In this document: positions 1-12,425 of the stretch, piece by piece
Layout of the letters: each line of letters opens with the position of its first letter
Position numbering within the stretch: the first letter of the stretch is position 1
Source: an uncultured bacterium
GTDB taxonomy: Bacteria > Pseudomonadota > Alphaproteobacteria > Sphingomonadales > Sphingomonadaceae
Direction: 5' to 3'
DNA: 39,175 bases
NCBI GenBank assembly: GCA_903884945.1
Contig: CAISGR010000230.1
Coordinates: forward strand, 1-39,175
Notes under the pieces: model-generated
What the model saw: only the letters and a program-made list of their open reading frames with translations
What the model was told of the DNA's origin: nothing
Database searches by the model: none
Translations under genes and position numbers: made by a program

Positions 1-316
1 CTTCGACGGCTTCTCGATCGGATCCAACGACCTGACGCAGCTGATCCTGGGTGTCGATCGCGATTCGGAGATGCTTGCGCCGTTGTTCGACGAGCGTGAC
101 CCGGCCGTGACCCGCACCATCCTCGACGTGATCATCCGCGCCCATGCAAGCGGGATCAGGATCGGCATTTGCGGCCAGGCGCCGAGCAATTATCCGGAAT
201 TCGCCGAAATGCTGATCCATGCCGGGATCGATTCGATCTCGCTCAATCCGGACAGCTTCGTCTCGACCCTGCGCCATGTTGCCGCGGCGGAGCACGCCAT
301 CGCCGCGAGGGGCTGA
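1..316 (+). CDS. ppsA: Phosphoenolpyruvate synthase, C-terminal end (5' truncated by window)
   Basis: The reading frame is open from base 2 and ends in TGA at 314-316, giving the last 104 residues of a protein that starts outside the window. PEP synthase converts pyruvate and ATP to PEP, AMP and phosphate in the cytoplasm. The visible part is the end of the PEP-utilising TIM barrel: [31 protein letters not shown] and IDSISLNPD match the C-terminus of bacterial PpsA closely. The essential swivelling-His and ATP-grasp domains cannot be checked. The pfkB-family gene starts one base after the stop, so the two are probably cotranscribed. Beside a pathway that yields pyruvate, a gluconeogenic role makes sense. 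A PEP-synthase-like aryl kinase cannot be excluded from this fragment, but the match to true PpsA makes it less likely. Confidence 0.88.
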   Translation, partial: FDGFSIGSNDLTQLILGVDRDSEMLAPLFDERDPAVTRTILDVIIRAHASGIRIGICGQAPSNYPEFAEMLIHAGIDSISLNPDSFVSTLRHVAAAEHAIAARG

Positions 317-317
317 A

Positions 318-3184
<2,867 letters not shown>

Positions 3185-3192
<8 letters not shown>

Positions 3193-3859
3193 AGACGAGA
3201 CCCAGATCGGCGAGCTTGCCGCGCATATCGTAGATATCGAGGCCGAGTTCGCCGGCAGCCAGGCGCTGGCGCTTCGATTCTTCATTCGCCTCGCGTGCCT
3301 GCGCCTTGGCGAGAACGGCAGCCGCATCGGCGCGCTTCACCACGCATACCCCGTCATCATCGGCGACAATGACGTCGCCAGCCTCGATCGCAGCGCCCGC
3401 GCAGACGATCGGCACATTGACCGACCCGAGCGTCGCCTTGACGGTGCCCTGGGCAAACACCGCCTTCGACCAGACCGGGAAGCCCATCTGGGTCAGATCG
3501 CGCACGTCACGCACGCCGGCATCGATCACCAGCCCCCGACAGCCACGCGCCATGGCCGACGTCGCAAGCAGATCACCGAAATAACCGTCTTCGCACGGGC
3601 TGGTCGGCGCCAGCACAAGGATGTCACCTGCCTGGAGCTGTTCGATCGCGACATGGATCATCCAATTGTCGCCGGGGGGTGCCGAGATCGTCACCGCCGA
3701 GCCGGCGATCCGCGCACCGGCATAGATCGGCCGGATCCGGCTGGCGAGCAGGCCGATCCGGCCCTGCGCCTCATGCACCGTCGCAACGCCGCAGGCGCCA
3801 AGACCATCGACTACCGATGCTTCGGCACGCTGAATATTCCGGACTACCCGACCCGCCAT
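3185..3859 (-). CDS. ligK: 4-carboxy-4-hydroxy-2-oxoadipate aldolase / oxaloacetate decarboxylase
   Basis: Final step of protocatechuate 4,5-cleavage: splits 4-carboxy-4-hydroxy-2-oxoadipate into pyruvate and oxaloacetate; family members also decarboxylate oxaloacetate. The 224-residue protein has the RraA-like fold of class II pyruvate aldolases. Diagnostic segments are [16 protein letters not shown] near the N-terminus, [13 protein letters not shown], and [12 protein letters not shown], whose Arg-Asp pair lies at the metal/pyruvate site. I used the ATG at 3859 ([12 protein letters not shown]) because homologues begin there; an upstream in-frame extension would run into the divergent regulator's promoter. 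It is first in the minus-strand lig operon, about 100 bp from the divergent LysR gene. Confidence 0.94.
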
Positions 3860-3872
3860 CGCTTCACTCCCA

Positions 3873-3937
3873 TTATCGCACGGCGGATTGGCCGCGAGGG
3901 CCGGCAAGCTCCAATCACAATTGCAGACTGTCGATAA
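3873..3937. promoter_or_regulatory. Divergent ligK / lysR promoter region with a split inverted repeat
   Basis: The 98 bp between ligK and the LysR-type gene must hold both promoters. It is AT-richer than its surroundings. TTATCG at 3873-3878 recurs inverted as CGATAA at 3932-3937, and a CAATTG palindrome lies between them. Widely spaced half-sites would suit a regulator with two DNA-binding domains, but six-base matches can be chance. Confidence 0.3.
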
Positions 3938-3957
3938 GATTTTGCTATGGATGGGCA

Positions 3958-5169
3958 ATGGCTGCATCTCCGCACGATCTGAACCTGCGCCATTTGCGCG
4001 CGCTATCCTCGATCGTCGCGCAGGGAAGCATGAGCGCGGCGGCGCAGGCGGTAAGCCTGTCCCAGCCGGCCCTGACCCAGGGCCTCGCCAAGCTCGAACG
4101 CACGCTGGGCGTCACGCTGTTCGACCGGCACCCCGATGGCGTCAGCCCGACCGAGGCCGGGAGCCTGATGGCCGAGCGCGCGCAGGCGGCCTTCGCCCTG
4201 CTCGGCGCGGCCAGCCGCGGCGTCGCGCGACGGGGCGAGCGCGGCTTCGCCCGGCCCGAACAGCTGATGACCGCAACACAACTCCATGCCTTTCTCAATC
4301 TGGTCGATGCGGGCAGCTTCGTCGGCGCGGCCGAGGCGACCGGCCTGTCGCAACCGGCATTGCATCGCGCGGTGCGCGATCTCGAACAGATTTGCGGCGT
4401 GGCACTGGCCGAGCGGCGCGGGCGCGGCGTTATCCTGACCGTTGCCGGACGGCGGCTGGCGCGCGGCATCCGCCTCGCCGTGGGCGAGATCGCAGCCGGG
4501 ATCGCGGAGATTTCCGACGAGCAGGACAGCGGCCGGATCGCCGTCGGCGCAATGCCGCTGTCCCGCGCGCTCGTCCTGCCGGGTACGATCGCCGCCTATG
4601 CGCGCGGCACCCCGCGCGCCATTGTCGACATCGCCGAGGGGTCGTGGCGTGAACTGGTCGAGCCGCTGCGTGACGGCGTGATCGACCTGATGATCGGCGC
4701 GCTGCGTGACGATCCGCCGCCGGGGCTCGTCCAGAAGGCCCTGTTCGTCGACCGGCTCGTGGTGATCGGCCGCGCCGGGCATCCGCTGGCCGCCATTGCC
4801 GATCCCGGCCTCGACGACCTGCGGCGGCACCCGTGGATCGTCGGCCAGGCCGACACGCCGCTACGCGCGCAATGGGAAGCGCTGTTCGCGGGCCATCCGC
4901 TCCCCGCCGCGCCGATCGAGTGCGGATCGGTGATGGTGATCCGCGGGGTGCTGCGCGACAGCGACATGCTGACCCTGCTCTCGCCCGACCAGGTCGCGCT
5001 CGAGATCGACAGCGGCCTTCTCACCACGATCGGGCCACCGCTCGAGCACGGCACCCGCACCATCGGCATCACCACTCGCCTCAGCTGGCGCCCGACCGCG
5101 GCGCAGCGCCGCTTCGTCGACCTGATCGAGGCCACCGCGCTTGCAACAAGAGTTCCGGAAAACAAATAG
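3958..5169 (+). CDS. LysR-family regulator with two tandem helix-turn-helix domains
   Basis: Probable regulator of the protocatechuate genes, inferred from its place between the two lig operons. The product is 403 residues, about 100 more than a normal LysR protein, because the DNA-binding domain occurs twice. The first copy (about residues 8-70) has [19 protein letters not shown] and [15 protein letters not shown]; the second (about 105-167) has [19 protein letters not shown] and [16 protein letters not shown] linker helix and a periplasmic-binding-like effector domain follow (about 192-395; starts [18 protein letters not shown]). The start at 3958 ([13 protein letters not shown]) is the only in-frame ATG just before the first HTH. 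Both HTH copies look intact, so this is not a frameshifted relic. It differs in architecture from the single-HTH LigR described in Sphingobium. Confidence 0.9.
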   Translation: MAASPHDLNLRHLRALSSIVAQGSMSAAAQAVSLSQPALTQGLAKLERTLGVTLFDRHPDGVSPTEAGSLMAERAQAAFALLGAASRGVARRGERGFARPEQLMTATQLHAFLNLVDAGSFVGAAEATGLSQPALHRAVRDLEQICGVALAERRGRGVILTVAGRRLARGIRLAVGEIAAGIAEISDEQDSGRIAVGAMPLSRALVLPGTIAAYARGTPRAIVDIAEGSWRELVEPLRDGVIDLMIGALRDDPPPGLVQKALFVDRLVVIGRAGHPLAAIADPGLDDLRRHPWIVGQADTPLRAQWEALFAGHPLPAAPIECGSVMVIRGVLRDSDMLTLLSPDQVALEIDSGLLTTIGPPLEHGTRTIGITTRLSWRPTAAQRRFVDLIEATALATRVPENK

Positions 5170-5223
5170 CGCGGGCGCGAATTGGATTGGCGGGCGGCGG
5201 CGGCACCCCCCTAAGCCGGATGG

Positions 5224-6114
5224 GTGAGTGCGACCTTTGCCCTGATCGGTTTCGGCGAGGCCGGCGCCGCCTTTTCCGGCGGGGCGGTCGCGCGCGCCTA
5301 TGATCGCAAGATCGATGTGGCGGGAACCTGTGCCGCCAAGCTTGAGGATTTCGCGCGTACCGGCGTAACCGCCAGCCCCGATGCGGCGGCCGCGTTGCGC
5401 GGTGCGGATGCGGTCCTTTCGCTCGTAACGGCCGACCAGGCACTGGCGGCGGCGAGGGCCGATGCCCCGCTGCTGGACGCGGGGGCCTATTGGCTGGATC
5501 TGAACAGCGTCGCACCCGACACCAAGCGCGCTGCCGCCGCCGCGATCGAAGCGGCGGGCAGCCATTATGTCGACGTTGCGGTCATGGCGCCGGTCCATCC
5601 GGCCAGGCTTGGCGTGCCCCTGCTCGTGAGCGGCCCGCATGCCGAAAAAGGTGCCGCGCTGCTCGCCGAATTCGGCTTCACCGATGTTCGGATCGTGGAG
5701 GGCGCGGTCGGCGCCGCTTCCTCGATCAAGATGATCCGATCGGTCATGGTCAAGGGACTGGAAGCGCTGACCACCGAATGCGTGGCGGCGGCGCAGGCGG
5801 CAGGCGTGCTCGACGAAGTACTCGCCTCGCTCAACGCGAGTTGGCCGGGCACCGACTGGGCGGCCAAGGCAGACTATAATCTCGAGCGTATGATCGTGCA
5901 TGGCAGGCGTCGTGCCGAGGAAATGCTCGAATCCGCCGACACGCTCAGGAGCCTCGGCATTTCCCCGCTGATGACTGCGGGCACCATCGGCTGGCAGCAG
6001 GACATCGGCACGCTGGCGCTTCCGACCGTGCCGGAGGGGCTGGCGGCCAAGCTCGGTGCCATCGCTGCGGCGCCGGACCGCGCCGCCCATGATCGAAAGG
6101 ACCAAGCCGCGTGA
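5224..6114 (+). CDS. NAD(P)-dependent dehydrogenase, 6-phosphogluconate dehydrogenase-like with DUF1932 C-terminus
   Basis: A 296-residue Rossmann protein. ALIGFGEAGAAF at the N-terminus is the dinucleotide site. The middle (WLDLNSVAPDTKR, YVDVAVMAPVHP) matches the 3-hydroxyisobutyrate/6PGDH NAD-binding domain. The C-terminal half, with SSIKMIRSVMVKGLEALTTE carrying a likely catalytic Lys, resembles DUF1932. The GTG start at 5224 is used because the nearby ATG at 5220 is out of frame. Its end overlaps ligJ (GTGA, 6111-6114), so it is translationally coupled to the protocatechuate genes, but none of the standard 4,5-cleavage steps needs it. It may reduce or oxidise a hydroxy- or keto-acid intermediate or by-product. 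The substrate is unknown. Confidence 0.8.
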   Translation: MSATFALIGFGEAGAAFSGGAVARAYDRKIDVAGTCAAKLEDFARTGVTASPDAAAALRGADAVLSLVTADQALAAARADAPLLDAGAYWLDLNSVAPDTKRAAAAAIEAAGSHYVDVAVMAPVHPARLGVPLLVSGPHAEKGAALLAEFGFTDVRIVEGAVGAASSIKMIRSVMVKGLEALTTECVAAAQAAGVLDEVLASLNASWPGTDWAAKADYNLERMIVHGRRRAEEMLESADTLRSLGISPLMTAGTIGWQQDIGTLALPTVPEGLAAKLGAIAAAPDRAAHDRKDQAA

Positions 6115-7132
6115 CGCTGATCATCGATTGCCACGGCCATTACACCACGGCGCCGCCGCAACACGACGCGTGGCGCGACGCACAAAAGGCGGCGTTCAAG
6201 GCCGGGGATACGCCCCCGCCCTACCCCGCCATCTCGGACGACGAGATCCGGGAGACGATCGAGGCGAACCAGCTCAGGCTCCTGAAGGAGCGCGGCGCGG
6301 ACATGACGATCTTCTCGCCCCGCGCTTCGACGATGGGCCATCATGTCGGTGACGAAGCGGTGAGCAAGGCCTGGGCACGCGCCTCGAACGACCTGATAGC
6401 GCGCGTGTGCGACCTCTATCCCGAGACCTTCGCCGGCGTCTGCATGCTTCCGCAATCGCCCAAAGCCGATCTGCAAGGCTCGATCGACGAGCTGGAGCGG
6501 TGCGTGACCGAGCTCGGCTTTATCGGCTGCAACCTGAACCCTGATCCGGGCGGCGGACATTTCGCCTTTCCCGCGCTGACCGACCGTTACTGGTACCCCT
6601 TTTACGAGAAGATGGTCGCGCTCGACGTGCCTGCGATGATCCACGTCTCGGGCTCGTGCAATCCGGCGCTGCACGCCACCGGCGCCTTCTACATCGCCGC
6701 CGATACCATCGCTTTCATGCAGCTGATCCAGGGCGACCTGTTCAGGGACTTTCCGACGCTGCGCTTCATCATCCCGCATGGCGGCGGCGCGGTGCCCTAT
6801 CATTGGGGAAGGTATCGCGGGCTGGCCGACATGCTGAAGCAGCCAAGCCTCGACACCCATGTCATGAACAATGTCTATTTCGACACCTGCGTCTATCACC
6901 AGCCCGGCATCGACTTGCTGGCCGAGGTGATCGACACGAAGAATATTCTGTTCGGCAGCGAGATGGTGGGCGCGGTGCGCGGGATCGATCCGCAGACCGG
7001 CCAGTATTTCGACGATACCAAACGCTATGTCGACGCGTTGCCGGTCAGCGCGGCGCAGAAACACGCAATCTTCGAAGGCAATGCCCGGCGGGTCTTCCCC
7101 CGTCTCGACGCCAAACTCAAGGAAAGAGGCCT

Positions 7133-7136
<4 letters not shown>
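6111..7136 (+). CDS. ligJ: 4-oxalomesaconate hydratase
   Basis: Hydrates 4-oxalomesaconate (after LigU tautomerisation) to 4-carboxy-4-hydroxy-2-oxoadipate. The 341-residue length equals that of characterised LigJ. It is an amidohydrolase-2 fold protein: IIDCHGHYTT gives the HxH metal motif at the N-terminus, HVSGSCNP and FIIPHGGGAVPYHWGRY hold further metal and substrate His residues, and LFGSEMVGAVRG lies near the C-terminal active-site strand. The GTG start at 6111 overlaps the stop of the upstream dehydrogenase gene and gives the family N-terminus MTLIIDCHGHY. The stop overlaps the ligA start by four bases. Confidence 0.95.
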
Positions 7137-8384
<1,248 letters not shown>

Positions 8385-8385
8385 T

Positions 8386-8508
8386 CACCCCTCTCTCTCC
8401 TGCGGGAGAGGACGAGCGAGCGAAATGCGGGAGAGGGGTGGGATACGGTGTCGTTCCCCCTCTCCCCTGACCCGATCCCGCAAGCGGGAAAGGGAGATGG
8501 AAGGAAGA
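8386..8508. repeat. Intergenic palindromic repeat cluster between ligB and ligC
   Basis: Nearly the whole 128-bp gap is built from purine/pyrimidine-rich dyads. CACCCCTCTC at 8386-8395 pairs perfectly with GAGAGGGGTG at 8431-8440. Inside it CTCTCC (8395-8400) pairs with GGAGAG (8405-8410) around TGCG. A second unit pairs TCTCCC (8461-8466) with GGGAGA (8492-8497) around an inner CCCGC-AA-GCGGG hairpin (8477-8488). It looks like an REP-type element that could stall RNases or attenuate transcription between the dioxygenase and the dehydrogenase. No T-run follows, so it is not a classical terminator. Confidence 0.75.
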
Positions 8509-8512
8509 CTGT

Positions 8513-9454
8513 ATGAAAATTGCCCTAGCCGGTGCCGGCGCATTCGGAGAAAAGCATCTCGACGGCCTCAAGCTGATCGACGGCGTCGAAGTCGTCTCGC
8601 TGGTTGGCCGCCGGCTCAAGCCGACCCAGGCGATCGCCGACAAATATGGCATCGGCCATGCGACCACCGATCTTGCCGACAGCCTGGCGCGCGACGATGT
8701 CGATGCCGTGATCCTGTGCACCCCCACCCAGATGCACGCCGACCAGGCGATCCAGTGCATGAACGCCGGCAAGCATGTGCAGGTCGAGATTCCGCTGGCC
8801 GACAGCCTGGCCGGTGCGGAAGCGGTTCTGGCGAAGCAGCAGGAGACCGGCCTGACCTGCATGGTCGGGCATACAAGGCGTTTCAACCCCAGCCACCAGT
8901 TCATCCACAACCGGATCAAGGCGGGTGAATTCAACGTCCAGCAAATGGACGTGCAGACCTATTTCTTCCGGCGCAAGAATATGAACGCCAAGGGAGAGGC
9001 ACGCAGCTGGACCGATCATCTGCTCTGGCATCACGCGGCACATACGGTCGATCTGTTCGCCTATCAGGCCGGCCCGATCGTGCAGGCCAACGCGATCGAG
9101 GGACCGATCCATCCCGAACTGGGCATCGCGATGGACATGTCGATCCAGCTCAAGGCGGCGGGCGGGGCGATCTGCACGCTCTCGCTGAGCTTCAACAATG
9201 ACGGGCCGCTCGGTACCTTCTTCCGCTATATCGGCGACACCGCGACCTATATCGCCCGCTACGACGATCTGTTCACCGGCAAGGAAGAGGCGATCGACGT
9301 GTCGAAAGTCGCCGTGTCGATGAACGGCATCGAACTGCAGGACCGCGAGTTCATCGCCGCCATCCGCGAAGGCCGCGAACCGAATAGTTCGGTGGCGCAG
9401 GTACTCCCCTGCTACCGCGTGCTCGACAAGCTCGAGCGCCAGCTGCAGGGCTGA
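8513..9454 (+). CDS. ligC: 4-carboxy-2-hydroxymuconate-6-semialdehyde dehydrogenase
   Basis: Oxidises the hemiacetal form of the LigAB product to 2-pyrone-4,6-dicarboxylate with NAD(P)+, feeding LigI. The 313-residue protein is of the Gfo/Idh/MocA family: ALAGAGAFGEKHLDGL is the Rossmann glycine motif, then LCTPTQMHADQAI and the family's KxxxxE-like segment (KHVQVEIPLAD), where the EKP of the family reads EIP as in LigC. WTDHLLWHHAAHTVDLF is the catalytic-domain His cluster. The ATG at 8513 has AGGAAG about six bases upstream. It follows the repeat cluster, so its expression relative to ligAB may be tuned separately. Confidence 0.95.
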   Translation: MKIALAGAGAFGEKHLDGLKLIDGVEVVSLVGRRLKPTQAIADKYGIGHATTDLADSLARDDVDAVILCTPTQMHADQAIQCMNAGKHVQVEIPLADSLAGAEAVLAKQQETGLTCMVGHTRRFNPSHQFIHNRIKAGEFNVQQMDVQTYFFRRKNMNAKGEARSWTDHLLWHHAAHTVDLFAYQAGPIVQANAIEGPIHPELGIAMDMSIQLKAAGGAICTLSLSFNNDGPLGTFFRYIGDTATYIARYDDLFTGKEEAIDVSKVAVSMNGIELQDREFIAAIREGREPNSSVAQVLPCYRVLDKLERQLQG

Positions 9455-9460
9455 GGATAG

Positions 9461-9527
9461 GGCGATCGCAACTGGCGGTGGCCTCGACCGGGCCACGCCA
9501 TCCGTGGCAAGGGACGGCGCGATCGCC
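9461..9527. repeat. Nested dyads in the ligC / aldo-keto reductase gap
   Basis: GGCGATCGC at 9461-9469 is the exact reverse complement of GCGATCGCC at 9519-9527, a 9-bp outer stem. Inside lies a perfect hairpin, GCCACG (9492-9497) and CGTGGC (9503-9508) with a 5-base loop. It starts six bases after the ligC stop, where a transcript end would be expected, but there is no T-run. A factor-dependent terminator, mRNA stabiliser or binding site are all possible. Confidence 0.5.
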
Positions 9528-9552
9528 GACATCAGACAGGATAGCCGCAACG

Positions 9553-10557
9553 ATGACCCTTCCCGTCCGCGCCCTGGGCCCGTTCAAGGTTTCCGCGATC
9601 GGCCTGGGCTGCATGAACCTTAGCCACGCCTACGGCGTACCGCCCACGATCGAGGAGGGCGCGAAACTGCTCAACCATGCGCTCGATCTCGGCGTAACGC
9701 TGCTCGATACCGCAGCGTTGTACGGACTGGGCGACAATGAGCGGCTGATCGCCGGAGCGGTCATGGGCCGCAAGGCCGAGTTTACCCTGGCGAGCAAATG
9801 CGTGCTCGATTCAATCGATGGCAAGCGCACGCTCGACGGCTCGCCTGCGGCGATCGCGCGAACCGTGCATGGGTCGCTCGATCGGCTCGGTACCGACCAT
9901 ATCGACCTGATGTATCTTCACCGCCTCGACCGGCTCGTGCCGATCGAGGAATCCGTGGGAGCGCTGGTTCGGCTGAAGGAGGAGGGCAAGATTGGTGCGA
10001 TCGGCCTGTCGGAGATGTCGGCAGCCACGATCCGCCGCGCCCAGGCGGTTCATCCGATCGCCGCGGTGCAGTCGGAATATTCACCGATCGTCCGCAATCC
10101 CGAAATCGCGGTGCTCGACACCTGCCGGGAACTCGGGATCGCCTTCGTCGCCTTTTCCCCGGTCGCGCGCGGCATGCTCGCCGGTGCGATCCGTGACGAA
10201 GATTATGCGCCGGGCGATATCCGGCGGTTCATGCCCCGCTTCGTCGAGCCCGACCTCACGCACAACCTCGCCCTCACGGCGCGGTTCGACGCCCTGGCGG
10301 CGGAAGTGGGCTGCACGCCCGCGCAACTCTCGATCGCCTGGGTGCTCGCTCGCGGCGAGCATATCGTGCCGATCCCCGGCACGACCAGCGCGGCCCATCT
10401 CGAAGAGGATCTCGGCGCGCTGGCGATCACGCTCTCACCCGAGACGATCGATCGGGTTGTCGGCATCTTCGCGAACCACATTGCCGGCCCCCGTTATGCC
10501 GCACCGATGCAGGCACAGATCGATACCGAGACTTTCCCCGACGAGGTGCTGGCCTGA
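9553..10557 (+). CDS. Aldo/keto reductase
   Basis: A 334-residue NADPH-dependent oxidoreductase of the AKR superfamily (TIM barrel). GLGCMNLSHAYG is the N-terminal strand-loop, LLDTAALYGLGDNE holds catalytic Asp and Tyr, TLASKCV the Lys, and MYLHRLDR the His of the tetrad. The cofactor loop near the C-terminus reads IPIPGTTSAAHLEEDLGAL, as in AKRs that bind NADP. The ATG at 9553 gives the family start; a longer frame back to 9478 would run into the dyad element after ligC. The gene follows ligC by 98 bp on the same strand and converges with the ADH operon. Aromatic aldehyde or ketone reduction fits the setting, but the substrate is unknown. Confidence 0.88.
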   Translation: MTLPVRALGPFKVSAIGLGCMNLSHAYGVPPTIEEGAKLLNHALDLGVTLLDTAALYGLGDNERLIAGAVMGRKAEFTLASKCVLDSIDGKRTLDGSPAAIARTVHGSLDRLGTDHIDLMYLHRLDRLVPIEESVGALVRLKEEGKIGAIGLSEMSAATIRRAQAVHPIAAVQSEYSPIVRNPEIAVLDTCRELGIAFVAFSPVARGMLAGAIRDEDYAPGDIRRFMPRFVEPDLTHNLALTARFDALAAEVGCTPAQLSIAWVLARGEHIVPIPGTTSAAHLEEDLGALAITLSPETIDRVVGIFANHIAGPRYAAPMQAQIDTETFPDEVLA

Positions 10558-10561
10558 GCAC

Positions 10562-10582
10562 CCCGCCGCCTCGCGCGGCGGG
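10562..10582. terminator. Perfect GC hairpin between convergent genes
   Basis: CCCGCCGC (10562-10569) pairs with GCGGCGGG (10575-10582) around a 5-base loop. The hairpin fills the 27-bp gap between two convergent stop codons, so it is well placed to end transcription from both sides. There is no clear T-tract on either side. Confidence 0.65.
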
Positions 10583-10584
10583 CT

Positions 10585-11577
10585 TCAGGCAGCGGGATCG
10601 ATCAACACCTTGCACTGGTGCGTCCGGTGGCGCAGCGCCTCGAAACCTAGGGGTACCGCGTCGAGGGCGATGGTTTCGGTAACGAGCAGGCGTGGCGCGA
10701 CCGCGCCGGCATCGAGCGCGTCGAGCGCCGCCTCATATTCCCCGCGGGTGAAGAAGGCGGAGGTGACGAGCCGCACTTCCTTCGACAGCATCGCGAAGCT
10801 GTTGAAAGTGTCCGGGCGCGTACACAGGCCAAGCAGCAGGATCGTGCCACGGTTGCGCACCTGCTGGACTGCCTGGGCGATCAGGCCCGGGATACCGACG
10901 CATTCGAACACGATGTCGGCACCGCCGCCCAGCGCACGTGCCGCAGCGCCGACCGGATCGCCCGGATCCACCACAAAGCCGGTCGCGCCCATGTCGAGCG
11001 CCCGTTCCTGCTGATGATCGGCGATATCCTGCAACACGACCCGGCCGGCGCCGAACCGCCGCGCCCAGAAGGCGACGGCCAGGCCGATCGGGCCGGCACC
11101 CAGGATGAGCACGTTGTCGCCGGGCTTGAGACCCGACATGCCAATCCCGTGCAGGGCCACCGCCAGCGGCTCGATGATCGCGCCGTCCGCCAGGCTCGCC
11201 GATCGGGGCAGGATCACGCATTGGTTGGGGCGCGTGACGGCATATTCGGCGTAACCGCCGCCCTGCAGCCCGAAGCGGGCGCACCAGGCCGGCTCGTCCG
11301 CACGGCACGAGGCGCAGTCGCCGCAACTCGCCAAGGGGATGACCGACACGAGATCGCCGAGCGCCACGCCTTCGCTACCCTTGCCGAGCGCGACGACCTC
11401 GCCCGCGAACTCGTGTCCGAGCACGTCCCCGGCGCCCTTCCCATAGGCAGGATCCTCGGTCATGTGCAGATCGGACCCGCAGATGCCGCAGCGGCCGACC
11501 TTGACGATAACGTCGCCGGGACCGGGAATCGGATCGGGCAGTGTTTCGATAATCAGGGGCTTGTGCAGCCCCTGCAT
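10585..11577 (-). CDS. Zinc-dependent alcohol dehydrogenase (MDR family)
   Basis: A 330-residue medium-chain dehydrogenase. Catalytic zinc ligands are visible as Cys33 (CGICGSDLH) and His55-Glu56 (GHEFAGEV). Four structural-zinc cysteines lie at residues 85, 88, 91 and 99. ILGAGPIGLAVA is the NAD-binding glycine motif. The ATG at 11577 (MQGLHKPLIIETLPDP) sits 11 bp after the SDR stop; the longer open frame upstream is only read-through of the SDR region. Last gene of the flavocytochrome/cupin operon, it probably oxidises an alcohol made from the side chain of the aromatic substrate. Sorbitol- and threonine-dehydrogenase-like members share the motifs, so the substrate is open. Confidence 0.9.
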   Translation of the reverse strand: MQGLHKPLIIETLPDPIPGPGDVIVKVGRCGICGSDLHMTEDPAYGKGAGDVLGHEFAGEVVALGKGSEGVALGDLVSVIPLASCGDCASCRADEPAWCARFGLQGGGYAEYAVTRPNQCVILPRSASLADGAIIEPLAVALHGIGMSGLKPGDNVLILGAGPIGLAVAFWARRFGAGRVVLQDIADHQQERALDMGATGFVVDPGDPVGAAARALGGGADIVFECVGIPGLIAQAVQQVRNRGTILLLGLCTRPDTFNSFAMLSKEVRLVTSAFFTRGEYEAALDALDAGAVAPRLLVTETIALDAVPLGFEALRHRTHQCKVLIDPAA

Positions 11578-11588
11578 GACCGCCGCCC

Positions 11589-12425
11589 TCACTGGAACTT
11601 GCCGAGCGCCATCCCGCCATCGATCAGCATATGGCTGCCGGTGACGTAGCTCGATGCATCCGAGGCGAGATAAAGGGCAAGCGGCTTGATCTGATAGGTT
11701 TCGGCGACCGCACCGACCGGCACCATCGCGTCCCACGCCTTGCGCGCGACCGGATCCTTTTTCAGCCAGCCGCCGCCGATATTGGTGACGAACGGACCCG
11801 GCGCGATCGCATTCACGCGGATGCCGAATTCGGCCAGTTCGAGCGCCGCATGGCGCACGAGATGCGCCACGCCCGCCTTGGCCGGCATATAGGCAAGGCC
11901 GACGATCGCTTCGTTGACCAGCGCGGCATTGGACGAGGTGGCGATGATCGTTCCGCCCTTGCCCGATGCCTTCATGCAGCGCGCTGCCTCGCGGATCGTG
12001 TTGAACACACCGGTGAGGTTGATGCTGATCGTTCGATCCCAGCGGGCCGGATCGAGCGTGTCGATCTGCCCCGCCGGATTGCGGAATCCGCCCGGATTCC
12101 AGAATCCCTCGCCGGGATCGATCCCGGCATTGGCGAAGGCGATGTCGAGCCCACCCCAAGCGGCGAGGTGCGCGTCGAAAACCGCCACGGTTTCCGCCCG
12201 GTCTGCGACATCGAGCTGCGCGCCGCGCGCTTCATGGCCTTCGCCGCGCAGCCGCGCCGCTTCGCGCTCCGCCGCTTCACCATCGATATCGGTGAGGGTG
12301 ACGCGGGCACCGGCCTCCGCCATTGCCTCGGCATAAGCGAGGCCGAGGCCGGATGCCGCCCCCGTCACGATCGCCGAGCGCCCGGCGATATCGAACTGGG
12401 CGAGGGTGGATGCCGGCACGCTCAC
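11589..12425 (-). CDS. Short-chain dehydrogenase/reductase
   Basis: A 278-residue classical SDR. IVTGAASGLGLAYAEA is the cofactor motif, and VTLTDIDG puts an Asp after beta-2, favouring NAD(H). FANAGIDPG is the NAG motif; IIATSSNAA and AYMPAKAGV give the catalytic Ser and Tyr-x3-Lys. The GTG at 12425 overlaps the cupin stop as GTGA; a second GTG at 12419 is possible. The insert around residues 105-125 (GEGFWNPGGFRNPAG) is longer than in most SDRs and may shape the substrate pocket. Its place after a benzylic hydroxylase suggests it oxidises a 1-(4-hydroxyphenyl)alkanol to a ketone; this is inference. Confidence 0.9.
   Translation of the reverse strand: MSVPASTLAQFDIAGRSAIVTGAASGLGLAYAEAMAEAGARVTLTDIDGEAAEREAARLRGEGHEARGAQLDVADRAETVAVFDAHLAAWGGLDIAFANAGIDPGEGFWNPGGFRNPAGQIDTLDPARWDRTISINLTGVFNTIREAARCMKASGKGGTIIATSSNAALVNEAIVGLAYMPAKAGVAHLVRHAALELAEFGIRVNAIAPGPFVTNIGGGWLKKDPVARKAWDAMVPVGAVAETYQIKPLALYLASDASSYVTGSHMLIDGGMALGKFQ

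Noticed and set aside
3958..5169. Double HTH as a frameshifted remnant of two LysR genes
   Set aside because: The frame is continuous, both HTH motifs are intact and no second effector domain remnant lies between them.
8386..8508. Possible CRISPR or tandem array in the ligB/ligC gap
   Set aside because: The units are inverted dyads of different lengths, not direct repeats with spacers.
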